From positions 1,302,001 through 1,366,000 of the forward strand of contig PYIU01000004.1 of the NCBI GenBank assembly GCA_003415625.1: DNA of 64,000 nt, in the 5' to 3' direction. The position numbers and the translations under genes were made by a program. Below the pieces are notes generated by a model, which had not been told where the DNA came from, did not search any database, and worked only from the letters and a program-made list of their open reading frames with translations. Position 1 is the first letter of the stretch. Every line of letters starts with the position of its first letter. Source of the DNA: Aquanectria penicillioides (taxonomy: Eukaryota; Ascomycota; Sordariomycetes; Hypocreales; Nectriaceae). Below, in pieces: positions 11,703-22,345 of this stretch.

Positions 11703-14700
11703 GTTAAGCCAAGTTGCTCAGAGGGCAACAGGTTCGAAGCAGTCTGGCAGGGAAAGGAACTTTGCGGGGGTTGAAGATATGAGTCGCAACGGGAAAAGAA
11801 GGGAGGAAAGAAGCAAAACAAAATTGGAGCTTGAGAGATGCAGGATGGAAAGTAGATTGCGGGGTGCGTTGAATGAAGACCATGGCATGTGGAGGGAGGA
11901 TTGAAAGGTGGTCCGTGGAAGTGGGCGAGAGTCAGGCTGGGGACACGATTGGGAGAGTTTCCCCGGGACGGGGCACGGCCACAAGCACGGGCAAGCCGCC
12001 AAATACGCCCCTTGGAGGTTCCCCTCTCTTAGGTTGTTTTTTGTCGGATGTGTCCCCTCTTGGCCTCCGGTGGAGGTACCCCAGGCCTGTGAACGCTGTG
12101 GGTGCTAGTGGTGGAGGAGAGGGGAGGCGTCGGAATACGTTTCCGGAAGGCCAGGTGAGAGTGTGGGCGTATATGATTGTGTAAATGAAAGCGGATTCCT
12201 CGGCGTCAGATGCAGTGGGAGCGAGTGCGGAGGAGGAAAGGCGGAGAGGAGAGCGTTTGAAGGAGGTAACGTTGACGGTCGTGGTTGAGAAGCATGTGCG
12301 TGAGGGACGATGCAGTGGGAGTGCGGATGGGGGAGAGAGGAAGGAAGAAAGGCAATCAACGGCGCAGCGGCCGAGGGAAAAAGTTGAGGCCTTGGGAGGG
12401 GGCTTGGGGAGGGAGGGGGGATGATGGGTGGATGGCGTGTGTCGAGAGTCTGGCTCCTCCTTGAAGCGAAGCTGGCACCGGGGAGCTGGCACCGGATCGG
12501 GCTGGGGTGGAGATGGATATGGAAAATGATGGCATGGAATGGGACCTCGGGGTTGCAGGAACCGAGAGAGCGAGTCAACTTACCAGCATTGGCGAAGTCT
12601 ATGGCGTTGGATCCTCAACACCAGCGGAAAAAGTAGTGGAGTGGGTGGCTAGAGTGAGGCGGACTGCGGCTTTCCTTGGAATCGAGTGTTGGGCCGGGTT
12701 CTGGACGAAGGCGCACCGCCCTTGAGTTGACAACAGACGTGGGAGGAGTATGTAAGATCCCGGGGGAGGACGCCAAAAGGGATTGTGGCGAACCGAGCGG
12801 AGAGGAGAGGGAGGAGAAGGGGATGTGGGATGTAGGAGTGTGTGCGGTGGGCGAAACAGGAATGGTGTGGCCTGGGGGCCTGGAAGCCTGGGGCACGCTG
12901 AGGAGGAGGGCCGGGTTAGAGTGACACAAACCTCAAGCACCATGTACCCGTACGGAAGCTCATTCGTGATGGCAGTTTCCTCCTCGGGAGTCGCAGGCGG
13001 GCCTGGGGCTCTGTGGCACTGGAGATTCGTCGGGATCTCTGGAGCTCTGGAACTCTGGGGTCTGGGGAAATGCGTGAGGACGGTGAGAGAGAACCGGAGG
13101 TTTGCTGCAGGCTCAAGCAGACAGGGCACGACAGGCGGTAGCGCGGGCGCAAGGGCCAGGGCGGGGAAATTGGAGGTGGAAAGATTGAGGCCGGGGCCGG
13201 TTCGGGAGAGGAGAAATGCAGATTGTCGTCGGTGTCGCCAAGTTAATTCCCGTGGCTAGGAGTGTGGGGAGTGCGAGGAAGTGGAAAAAAAAAAGGTGGG
13301 TTGGTGCATCAGTCCGGGGTATCTCCAAACAGCCTCGTACGGGGACAGCAGACGATGTACTGTACGATGGATGTATTGTACATGGACTCCCAGAGGGTCC
13401 ACCGGCACACTACAGAGAGCTAATGACACATCCGACAGCTCATGAGGTAAAGAGGAGCGACGGACAGCGGAAAAAGCAATGTCATGATGGGTCCATGTGA
13501 TAGACTCCCATAGACATAGACGCGACAAGCCGGGGGGGTAAATCTACTCCCGGGGAAGCAGAGTAATGACGAGAAGAGCTTCGCCATGCTCCATGCAGCA
13601 GGCGCCCTGGGATCAAACGTCAACGTAAGGAAAACTTCAAGGCCAAGCCAGTGGCGGAGTCGACGGCTGGATGCTGAGTGGACTGGACTTGGCCAGGGGG
13701 CTGGTTGGGGGGGTGGGTGCACTCCTGGAAATTCGAGGCAGCTCAAGAGGGAGGGCATGGGGGGGACAAGTTTGGGGGGGGGGGGGGGGGGGGGGGGACT
13801 GGAATGTGTGAGGCATGGAGATGCTTGGTGGTGAGTGACGAGGTCAAGACTCGGAAAATTGGCTGCAGAGATTGATGATCTGTCACAGCTGCAAGTCAAA
13901 ATCATACGTGTTAATCTAGCTGACAAAGGCAAGAACAAAGGAGAGCGTGTGGATTGATGTCAGCGCCCAGCATCTGAAATTTTCCCGAAATTCCCGTTCC
14001 CCCATCGCATCTCACAGCAGCTCAACGTATCGGACAGGACAGCTGGGCTGGGCGTGGGCAAGGACCCCCCAGACCCCACGGGGTTGCCTCCGCATTTTGG
14101 AGAAGAAAGAAGAGAAAAACCCACCTTACCCACTCGCACTGTTCCCATGGGCTGCTAGAGCGGGGGTCCCTCCTTCCCCCCAGTGGGTGGTGCACAACTA
14201 GCGTCGTCCTGTCCTCGCACGGTACGTACCTTTAGGCGGTACTTCGTACCACCACTAAAGTGCACTGCAGAGGTGGGGTGCATGGCCAATAGGAGAGCAG
14301 GGAATTAGGGCGCCAGGACGAGGATGAGCACGACGTCGTTACGGCGAGGACCTACCAAGTCTGGCAATGGGGCTTTGTCGCAAGGCCCTGCCACTTCTGG
14401 TTGGACCGCGTCGGGGGTGCTGTGGCCCCCCCTGTGGCCTCTGTAGCCGTCCTTTCTGTGGCTTGGCCAGCAAGGCAAGTCGATGTGCCCCATCCCGGGA
14501 CTACTTTCCCTGCTTGCTCTTGGGGTGATCTTGCCCGCCCAAGCCTGGACTAGCGTACCTTCCTTTTTTCACTCCCACCCTGTCGAGCCAATTGACCTTC
14601 TCCGCCTGGGAGGCTCCGTGCTTTTCCCCCTCCTACCTCCTCCTTCTCCTCCTCCTCCTCTTCTCCGCCGCCTGATGTTTGGTGGTGGTGCCTGCCCTCC

Positions 14701-17486
14701 TTTGCCCGCCTGTGCTCTCCTGTGCTCTCTCCTGTGCCTCTGTCCCTCCCGGCTCATCCTTTCACGCCCTGTCCCTGTCACTGCAGTCCTCGCCCCAGCG
14801 GCCCCCCGCTCAGCCGTGTCCATAGCGCATCGCACAGAGTACAGTACCGGTACATCTGCACGTCTCCTTCTTTGCCTCCGCCCACTGTCCCCGGCCCCCA
14901 TGACCCTGCATCTGTCGATTTCATCTCCTCGCCGTTGTCTGGACATGTTTGCCTTCTCACAAATCCATGCACTGGTATTCGCCTCCTCATCCTCTTCCCC
15001 GGCCCATCTGTACCCTAAATGTGGTCTATCTGATGCATCTTCATCTCACATTCCCCTCAAAAAAAATTTACCGGCCGTAACCAAGATCGATCCATACCCC
15101 CGACCTCACATCGTCTCATCTTGCCCATCTTGCAAACTTACACATGAGCGCTGTTTGACTTTGGCTTTGTTGTCTACTCGGTTGTGTGCTCACCTTAATT
15201 TTCTTTTTCTTCTTTTTTTTTTCTTTTTTCTTTTCTCATTTCTTCATGGGAATTCCGGGCCTCGGGCTTTTCCGAGTGCAGAAATTCGTCCTCCAAACCC
15301 CCAGATGTCCATCGTGTTTCCCCACAACCGCTGGACGCGCCGTTAGCCTCAGAATTCGCCCCGATGTGGAGGCCGGGAGATGGGAATGCAAGCCGCCTTT
15401 CGTTGGGACATAAGGGCCAGCAGAGCGGGGCGAGGTGGCAGCGGATCAAAGGAGGAACGAGTGATGCCATGCAGAAGCAGAAGATCCTCTTATGATGCTT
15501 GCGGACTCATGTGCATGCCGTCCCTCACGAAACATGGGCACGGGCTTTTCCCTGACACGGCAGAGCAGGCCACGGAACGGCCATGGGGAGGTCGCGGGAG
15601 CCTCACTGGCCAGTCTCAGGAATCGTTATCTCCTCGGTCGATGCGACTATGTTCCTGATGTCCCGGGCCACCGCGGGCCAGATATCTATGGGTGTGCTGT
15701 GTCGACAAGCCATGACCACACTCTACTGAGGCACGCTCCCACATCAGGCACAAAGTACCTCCCACTTGACAACGCAGCACCGCCCAGTCTCTCCCCTCCT
15801 CCACGCAAGACCACCATTCAGAAGCGTGCGGATCAGCCTCCTCGTCAGGGTCCAGGGCCCCTGTCAACTGCATCTACATAGTAATGGCGCTGGTCAAGTT
15901 ATGTTGGGGGGCGCTCCGAGGACTGTCGTCGAACATCCCCTCCAGATGAACATGCCACCAAGGTCTAGACGGTCACCCGGCGCCTAGAAAACTGGCTTGG
16001 ACTGACACTACTTCTCCCGCTTTAGTAAAAGAGTTGGGTTCTGGGGTGGTTGAGGAACACCCCCCAACTTAGCGCAGTTTAGGCGAACAAAGTGGACGTG
16101 GGAAAAGTTGCCAAATTCGTCAAAATCAAGGTAAAATAAGTTGACTGCCAACGCCCTTGGCCGGCCGATGTGGAGGTGCGGAGAGAGAGCCATGCCGCCG
16201 GCGTGGTGTGGGGTAGGTCTGGCCTTCTAGCCCCGGGTGCCCATCTCGGCTCAGCCATCAGGTTTGCCGCCGTCGCTATCGTATGAGCCTGTCGAAACCC
16301 GGCCGGGTCTTCTGCGCCATGCCGGTCTCATGTTGGTTATCCATACGTACGCACGCATCTCACAAGCTGATCAATCTCGCCCGCTTCATATCCCTGCTTG
16401 CGAGGTGTTGCCCATCAAATCTCTTCCCCATAGAGTTGGGGCCATATGCATTCGATGTGCGCCAGGCTGAGTCCACGATTTTTTGGGGGGGTTTCCTGTT
16501 CATCTCAGGTCAGGACCATGGCCACTACCACGATGGCCCATCGCCAGTAGCTTCGAGTCTTCAAATCTAGAGCTTGTATTGCCTCCTCGTCTCGCTGACC
16601 CGCTTGCCAGATTTGGCAACTCCCTGCTTCGGTTGAATCAGGTCTAGCAAGGGTAGGTTTCCCGACTTACCCTCGGGAAAGTCATGCTCAATACCAAGTC
16701 GCACTATAAGTCCGTGCAAAAGGACTTGACTCGAGCATCTGTCCTCGTGAGACCCTCATGTTTTTCTCTTTTATTGCGCAACTGGCATATGTAGGATATC
16801 AGGGATTTTCTGCGCAACCCCGGCATATCCTGATAAGATCACATCCGGGGTAATAAGAATGTGGGGTTGGGACGGAACCCCAGATGTCGATGAACCGACC
16901 CAACTGTTTTTCTGGGGTACGCGTGATCTCAATCTGGGGAAGATGGAATCTTGGATACTTAGTGGAGAGAGACTGCTTTTCCCGGTTCACAAACCGGAAC
17001 TTGGAGGACGTTCCTTTCGCCGCCGCCGACCTCGGCTGCTCTTCCGCATCAGGTCGTTTGTATATTGAAGTTGGTCATAGGAACGGAATTCTTAGGGGAG
17101 GAGGAGGCGGTTAGATCTGCTTCGGCTCTCGGTCGTGCTATGGCACAACAATGGCATTCGCCGAACAGGAGCCGCGTTGCCAGAAAAAAGACGCCACGTC
17201 TATTGGATGAGCTCATCCTTCTACTTTTCTCATCACGGCACAGTCTGTACTCCGTACATAATATTACCTATCGCCAACCTGCATGTGGATGTGGCTACCT
17301 GTACATGTTCGGCAGGGGGAGGCCATCCTGGTACACGAAACAACTCAGCCAATGTCCCAACGTTCCGCCGTGTGTGCAAGTCTCCGCTCCCATTTGCCTT
17401 GGGACCCCTCCCTCGCAAGTAGAGACTCTTGCCCCGGGCGGGATCGTCTCATTTTCCCCGTATTCCCCTGACCTAGCCGTCGTCGT
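11703..17486. other. Large gene-poor intergenic region (5.8 kb)
   Basis: No gene is supported here. The proximal part (11.7-13.3 kb) is probably the promoter and leader of the C2H2 regulator: splice-like sites occur on the minus strand, such as a strong GTAAGT donor near 12590-12580, but no chain of coding exons can be proved. The rest is GC-rich with polypyrimidine and homopolymer runs, including a G24 tract. The longest open frame (14483-15346, plus) is Leu/Ser/Pro low complexity with a phenylalanine run and is treated as spurious. Confidence 0.5.
13774..13797. repeat. G24 homopolymer
   Basis: Uninterrupted run of 24 G in a broader G-rich stretch (about 13,690-13,800) with several shorter G runs. 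It could form G-quadruplex structures and is a likely site of sequencing or copy-length error. Confidence 0.95.
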
Positions 17487-18374
17487 TCAGCCCTGGAGAG
17501 AATACCCGACCTCACCGCTTTCGCTTCCCAGTTGGACCAGTCGTTGTCTCATGGCCTCTGCTCTCTCCCTCTCTCCGTCCTTGAGCCGGCCAAAGGCGCA
17601 CTTATCGACCCAGCTACCGACTCCATGTTGCAAGACATTCCTAGCCCGAAGCCGATTTCCCTGTACGTGTCCCACCGACCCGTGCAGAGTCATCCGCTGC
17701 TTGCCGGAGTCATACACGCCGCGGTGTAGGATGTTGTTGTTGTAGAAGACGATGTCACCAGGCTCCAGCTTGACAATAAGCTGGTCCGGCAGCGTCTTCT
17801 CAAACGGATCGGCGTTTCGCTCAACGTCAGTCCTCGGCCGCTTATGGGATCCAGGAACAACGACCAGGGAGTCGTCGTCATAGAGGGCAAAGTTGTACTG
17901 GGCGTGGTAGGCCGGCCTCCCGAGCCGCTCCATCTCCTCTTGGGGCATAGCCTCGGCCGGGATATCATCACGATGCCACCTCAACTCGAAATCCTTCTCG
18001 GGCCGCACAAGCATGTTGAACAGCTCCATGACGAGGTGCTCGTCTCCGCACTGCAGCAGCTGCTTGACGATGGCTAGAATCTCCTCCGAAAAGTACAGCT
18101 CCGTGAAGCCATCGTGGCCCGGCATCTCCGGGTTCATCAGGTGCTGCACGCCCCAGATGCCGTGCTCCTGAGCCGCGCTCGCATCCCACGGTGGGAACTG
18201 CTTGCCCACAGTCCGGACGTGCGGCCACCCGCCCCCACGCGCCAGCTCGGTGGCCTTGCTGCTGGCCGCCCGCAGGTCCTCCAGCCTGTCGCCGCCGACA
18301 ATGGCCTTGATGACGACGAAGCCATCCCGATCCAGTTGGCTCAGGTATGGCGAGGTTAGGTTCTCGGCTGACAT
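17487..18374 (-). CDS. Phytanoyl-CoA dioxygenase family Fe(II)/2-oxoglutarate oxygenase
   Basis: Intronless 295-residue frame from ATG at 18374. The metal-binding facial triad is visible: H134-x-D136 in LRWHRDDIP and H217 in NILHRGVYD, with R227 (GKQRMTLHG) placed to bind the 2-oxoglutarate carboxylate. The core begins with the usual N-terminal helix DRDGFVVIKAIV. The double-stranded beta-helix core therefore looks complete and catalytically competent. The family hydroxylates CoA esters, secondary metabolites or small acids; the substrate cannot be read from the sequence. There is no signal peptide and no C-terminal SKL-type signal (it ends YSLQG), so a cytosolic location is likely. It stands alone between gene-free spacers. 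Confidence 0.9.
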   Translation of the reverse strand: MSAENLTSPYLSQLDRDGFVVIKAIVGGDRLEDLRAASSKATELARGGGWPHVRTVGKQFPPWDASAAQEHGIWGVQHLMNPEMPGHDGFTELYFSEEILAIVKQLLQCGDEHLVMELFNMLVRPEKDFELRWHRDDIPAEAMPQEEMERLGRPAYHAQYNFALYDDDSLVVVPGSHKRPRTDVERNADPFEKTLPDQLIVKLEPGDIVFYNNNILHRGVYDSGKQRMTLHGSVGHVQGNRLRARNVLQHGVGSWVDKCAFGRLKDGERERAEAMRQRLVQLGSESGEVGYSLQG

Positions 18375-19123
18375 GACGCGCGCGCCTAGGCCAAGGTGGA
18401 CGGAGAAGCAGCGAAAGAGGTGTGTGGAGAAGAGCTCGGGTTACTGGGATATTTTTTTCCCCTCTCTCCCCTCTGCAGGTGCGTGTATATTGCTTCAATG
18501 CGTGCGCGAACTTGCAGCTCCTTCGGACCAAGGGGTATGTAAACCTCTGGCCAGATTATGGGTTGAGATCTGGGGTTTCTCGGACGAGAAAACTGCTCCC
18601 TGATGGATATTTCTCGATTGCGACTACAGAAGACAGTCCAACGTTTTGGCTTCGCTCGCGGGGCAAAGAGAGGGGGATAGAGCGGCTAATAACGTACGCG
18701 CCCAGCCCAACTACGTAGAATATTATGCGACCAAGTCCCGTCGTGATGTGGGGAAGCGGAAACGACAGACTTCTATCACTCGCTGGCCAAAGTGCCACAC
18801 ACTGTAATGGCGGCAATAGTGCATCTCGTAGGTCAGTTCAAGGTAACGTAACGTCGTCGGTATCACCCAAGAGCATGCATTCACCAGTGCGTCGGCAACG
18901 CGGCAGGAAGCTGTCCAACGTGGGTTTTGAATCATCGTCGTCATTATTCCCTATCTTTGAACCAGCCAATTTTTGTCGGCATCCCACGTTTTTGGTTTTT
19001 GATTTATTTTTCTTTTCTTTTCTTTGCCTTCTGGCCTCGTATCCCGTAGACCCTCCCGCTCGTAATCTTTTTTCTTTTTTTTTCGTTTCATCCGCCTCGC
19101 CTGCCTTGCCTTGTCTGGCCCGT
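18375..19123. other. Intergenic region
   Basis: This 0.75 kb spacer separates the 5' end of the PhyH-family gene and the 3' end of the EFM7-like gene. It includes a T-rich stretch around 19,000-19,090, which would be A-rich transcript 3' sequence of the EFM7-like gene. No gene seen. Confidence 0.6.
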
Positions 19124-19948
19124 TTACTCGCACGCCTCGGCCGGCCACCGAACGGCAAAGCCCCTCACCATCTTCTGGATCTCCAGGTCGCCGGGGTCGT
19201 TGTCGAAGAGGGGCTTATCAAGACGTCGCTCGGCCACCTGCTCGACTTCGAAGCCCTGCTCACGGGCGATCTCGAAGAAGCGCTCATCAGCCTCCTTCTT
19301 CCACGGCCGATACGATGTGAAGAAAATGTAGGCAACGCTGTCGCGCGACTTGCGCATTGTCACGCGAATCGTCTTGACCAGCGCGCCGTGCTCGCTGTGC
19401 CGAAACAGCAGGTCCGCCAGGATGAGCACATCGAAGCGCTCGGTCCCGGAGGAGGGAGAGTCGCCGGACGCATCCCGGGCCGGTCCGGGGTTGAGACACG
19501 CGAGGAGGGGTTCCGAATCTGCTCCCCAGACGAATCCCACCGCGTCGATCCTCTCGGCGATGGTACCTCGCGGCTCAAACGTTTCGTTACAGACATCGAT
19601 GTTCTTTTGCATGACTCTGACAATGTCTGGGTCGGGATAATCCGTCATGGCAACCTTGCGAGCGCCAAGGATGGCAGCCACAAGGCTGGGCAGTCCAGAA
19701 GCCGCGCCGAGCTCGAGAACCGTCTTGCCACGGACGCGGGAAGGATCCTCTTCAAAGTAGTCAGAGATCATCTTGGATCCGTTCCAGACAATATGGGCTT
19801 CGGTGGGGCTGGAACCGACGAGGTGAAGTGTAATGGGCTTGCCGGACTGCATGGTGAACATCTCCTCCTTGTGCGGCGGGGTAGGCGGGTAATAGCCCTC
19901 CGGATCGTCCATGAGGCCGCCGAATCCATAGTCGACTTCTTCAGTCAT
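19124..19948 (-). CDS. EFM7: EFM7-type protein N-terminal and lysine methyltransferase
   Basis: Intronless 274-residue frame from ATG at 19948. The S-adenosylmethionine site is clear: motif I VLELGAASGLPSL at 77-89, followed by the acidic loop TDYPDPD, a post-I segment with a Val/Met-rich strand, and ILADLLFRHSEH as motif II/post-II. The N-terminus (DYGFGGLMDDPEGYYPP) and the middle IVWNGSKM are typical of the yeast EFM7/NNT1 subgroup of class I seven-beta-strand methyltransferases. The yeast protein methylates the N-terminal Gly and adjacent Lys of translation elongation factor eEF1A. The length matches the family. The cytosolic role is transferred from the family. A 411-codon antisense frame covers this gene and is treated as a shadow. 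Confidence 0.9.
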   Translation of the reverse strand: MTEEVDYGFGGLMDDPEGYYPPTPPHKEEMFTMQSGKPITLHLVGSSPTEAHIVWNGSKMISDYFEEDPSRVRGKTVLELGAASGLPSLVAAILGARKVAMTDYPDPDIVRVMQKNIDVCNETFEPRGTIAERIDAVGFVWGADSEPLLACLNPGPARDASGDSPSSGTERFDVLILADLLFRHSEHGALVKTIRVTMRKSRDSVAYIFFTSYRPWKKEADERFFEIAREQGFEVEQVAERRLDKPLFDNDPGDLEIQKMVRGFAVRWPAEACE

Positions 19949-20434
19949 TTTTTCTTATAGTCCCTCTGAGGGTGTTGTCTTCGTCAAGTGCAACTTTTGT
20001 TCCAGGGCACGGAAGCGATAAGAGTGACTCTTCACTTGAGCCCAAGGCCGAGGCGGGGGAGGGGTAAGATATCGTCGGGAAAGCCTTGCTTCTTCCTTCA
20101 ACTATCGTCTTCGTTCGAGCAGAGCCTCGTAATACAGAGGGAGAATACGAAACTCGAGTGGCTCTGTAGGTTCTCGTCCGCACACCCGGGCCTCTTCGTC
20201 GGCTGTTGATGTCGTGGAAGAGTTTTGATCAGAGTGGGCCAAATTGCCGCTCCCACAGTGCGCCAAATGTCGATTGGTGCGACAAACTCCTCCACCCAGC
20301 AAAGAATGTTGTTGTAAAAATGCTTCGTCACCAGAATTTCCAAACGGCCCCCTCTCTCAACAACCATAAACATTAAAGTAAATGAGCATTATGTAGCTCA
20401 GTAGACCATCCGTAGTCGCGGGATGTACCGGCCG
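19949..20434. other. Intergenic region
   Basis: Short spacer between the EFM7-like gene start and the 3' end of the RS/RE-rich gene. It should hold the EFM7-like promoter. No gene is visible. Confidence 0.6.
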
Positions 20435-21568
20435 TTAACCGAATCGCTGTCGTGCCAGCTCTCTTAACATGCCCACAGTGCCCTCCTCTCTCTCTCTCCA
20501 GGCTCGGCGCCTTTCTTCAATCTCTTCCCTCTTGGCTCGGTCAATCTCGTCGCGTCGAATCTCTCGTTCTGTCTTTCGTCGCTGCTCAAGCTGCTTTGCC
20601 TGCTTGTACTCCTCGATGGAGTCGCCACCCCCCATCAGCTCGCGCTCATTACCTCCTTCCATCCCAGGGCTCTTGTCGCGGAACGAGCGCATCTTCTCGT
20701 TGACTAGCTGTCGCTTCTCCATCTTGCGCTCATGCGAGCCAGCGTCACCTCGCGGCACAAGCTCGTCTAGTCGTTCCTTTTGCAATGCGCGGTCAGCCTT
20801 TCGGGCGGCGCGGAGGGCGATGACAGAGGCTTCCTTCTCTTCCTCATCGAGTTCGGCACGAAGAGAGAGATCCTGAATGGTGGGAATACCAGGGCCTGCA
20901 CGGCGGTTGGAACTTGACGTAGGAAGAACCGGCCCATAGTCGTCCTCGTCCTCGTCCACATCCTCACCACTTTCGCCCTTCCGCTCTCCTACATCCTCCT
21001 CTCTAGCATTTTTTTCTTCATTTTCGGCTGCTTCGTGGTAGGTTCGGGACCGTCCCGTGTCAGATTCCTTGGCCCGGGAAAACATCTCTGGGTCATACCA
21101 TCCCTCAGCCAACTCGCCTCGATTCCATTTACCAACGAAGCTCTTCCATCTCCCCTTCACCTCTCGGTCATCCATGTTGTCAATGTCCTTTTGTTTTTGG
21201 AGGTCAAGATATCTCGCAAATAGAGGCTCAAACATGGAAAAATCCGCCTTGGACAGCGGCCTGGCTGAGAAAGGCAGATCAGGGTTCAAGCGCGTCTCCT
21301 TTGCCCGGCTGTCATGACCACGATGCCTGTGAGATGAGCGACGATGTCTCGATGATGAGCCGTGGCGGTCTACTTCCCTCGAAGTATTTTCTGTACGTGA
21401 TGATGAAGATGGCTTGCTTCTCTTGTAATCTGGCGATCGCGAGCGCGAGTCTCTTCGGCGGCCGTCGCGATCCTGGCTTCTCCTGTCACTCCATTCGCGT
21501 GACTGGTGTTCGCGCCGAGACCGCTCACGAGAGTCCTGGTCGCGATCCATCGACCCAAATTGTCTCAT
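20435..21568 (-). CDS. Conserved RS/RE-rich nuclear protein, probably splicing-associated
   Basis: Intronless 377-residue frame. Residues 1-85 are an Arg/Ser/Asp-rich domain with repeated RS, RD and RE dipeptides, as in splicing factors. A folded block follows (LSKADFSMFEPLFARYLDLQ at about 105-124, then VKGRWKSFVGKWN and GWYDPEMF), which I remember as conserved across ascomycetes, sometimes under the name HEL117-like. There is an acidic stretch (DVDEDEDDYGP), a segment IQDLSLRAELDEEEKEA, and a long charged C-terminal coiled-coil (RERxEE-type, about 265-377) containing DELVPRGDAGSHERKMEK. No helicase motif is present, so a helicase name would be misleading. Two Met codons close together (21568 and 21550) are both possible starts. 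Nuclear location and a role in mRNA processing are inferred from composition. Confidence 0.78.
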   Translation of the reverse strand: MRQFGSMDRDQDSRERSRREHQSREWSDRRSQDRDGRRRDSRSRSPDYKRSKPSSSSRTENTSREVDRHGSSSRHRRSSHRHRGHDSRAKETRLNPDLPFSARPLSKADFSMFEPLFARYLDLQKQKDIDNMDDREVKGRWKSFVGKWNRGELAEGWYDPEMFSRAKESDTGRSRTYHEAAENEEKNAREEDVGERKGESGEDVDEDEDDYGPVLPTSSSNRRAGPGIPTIQDLSLRAELDEEEKEASVIALRAARKADRALQKERLDELVPRGDAGSHERKMEKRQLVNEKMRSFRDKSPGMEGGNERELMGGGDSIEEYKQAKQLEQRRKTEREIRRDEIDRAKREEIEERRRAWREREEGTVGMLRELARQRFG

Positions 21569-22345
21569 TGACTCTTTGTGGATTAATTAGAGATTTAGAG
21601 TTGTCGAAATGGTGTTGATATTCTCCGGTGGGTTTTATGACCACATTGACGGATGTTCCGAGCAACGACAAATCTTTTGGCCCAGGTGTATCGTGGTCAA
21701 GTTTTAGGTTTTGTTTTCAAGGAGCTGTACAGTGCGCCCCACTTTTGCCACCCGCCCGCCATTCCGTTGAAGACCCCAGCAAACACCCAGGGCCCAGCTT
21801 CTACGTCACCTATTCAATTCTGTCAATCAGAACCTAGGTCTCTAAGGAAACCTTGCTAAATATATCCCATCAGAGAAATTGTTTGGAATCGTATCGCATA
21901 ATAGAGTGTTTCGGAAAAACAAGCCGTTAAAAGACTAACGGAACGACCAGCAGTTTCCAAAGCGTCAGCCTCTTCGTGGCAGCAGAATTCATTATCCAAG
22001 CACTGCAGGTCCACAGCGAGTTGCCAGTGCATGTTACACTTGATATGTAGTAGAGTATTTGATATATTCATTCACTCTCGGACCTCATATTTTGGGGATC
22101 CTAATGCTGTTGGTGCATCGCCCAGTGACCAACATCTTCATTCCATGGCTTTAGAGGGGTATCACGAAATTGCATGCAAAACAGCCTGTCCGCCCGCCCA
22201 AACATCTCTCCGTCCTATTCCTTGTGGGATTTTTTTCGACAGTTTGGTTCCATTCCTTATAACATGCCCTTGCTTGAGACCTATTTCCTTCTCCGCTTTG
22301 ACTTCGTGTCCCCCTGCTCGCGTCTCCTTGCCGACGAGGAGCCCA
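21569..22345. other. Intergenic region
   Basis: AT-richer spacer of about 0.8 kb between the RS-rich gene start and the 3' end of the copper-fist gene. It holds the RS-rich gene promoter and the copper regulator 3' UTR. No gene seen. Confidence 0.6.

Noticed and set aside
14483..15346. 287-codon plus-strand frame with an N-terminal signal-like segment
   Set aside because: Leu/Ser/Pro low complexity with a phenylalanine run from a polypyrimidine tract, no domain, and overlapping alternative frames of similar length.
18725..19960. 411-codon open frame on the plus strand, opposite the EFM7-like gene
   Set aside because: It is antisense to a clear methyltransferase over most of its length; composition follows the complementary codon bias of a GC-rich gene and no motif is seen.
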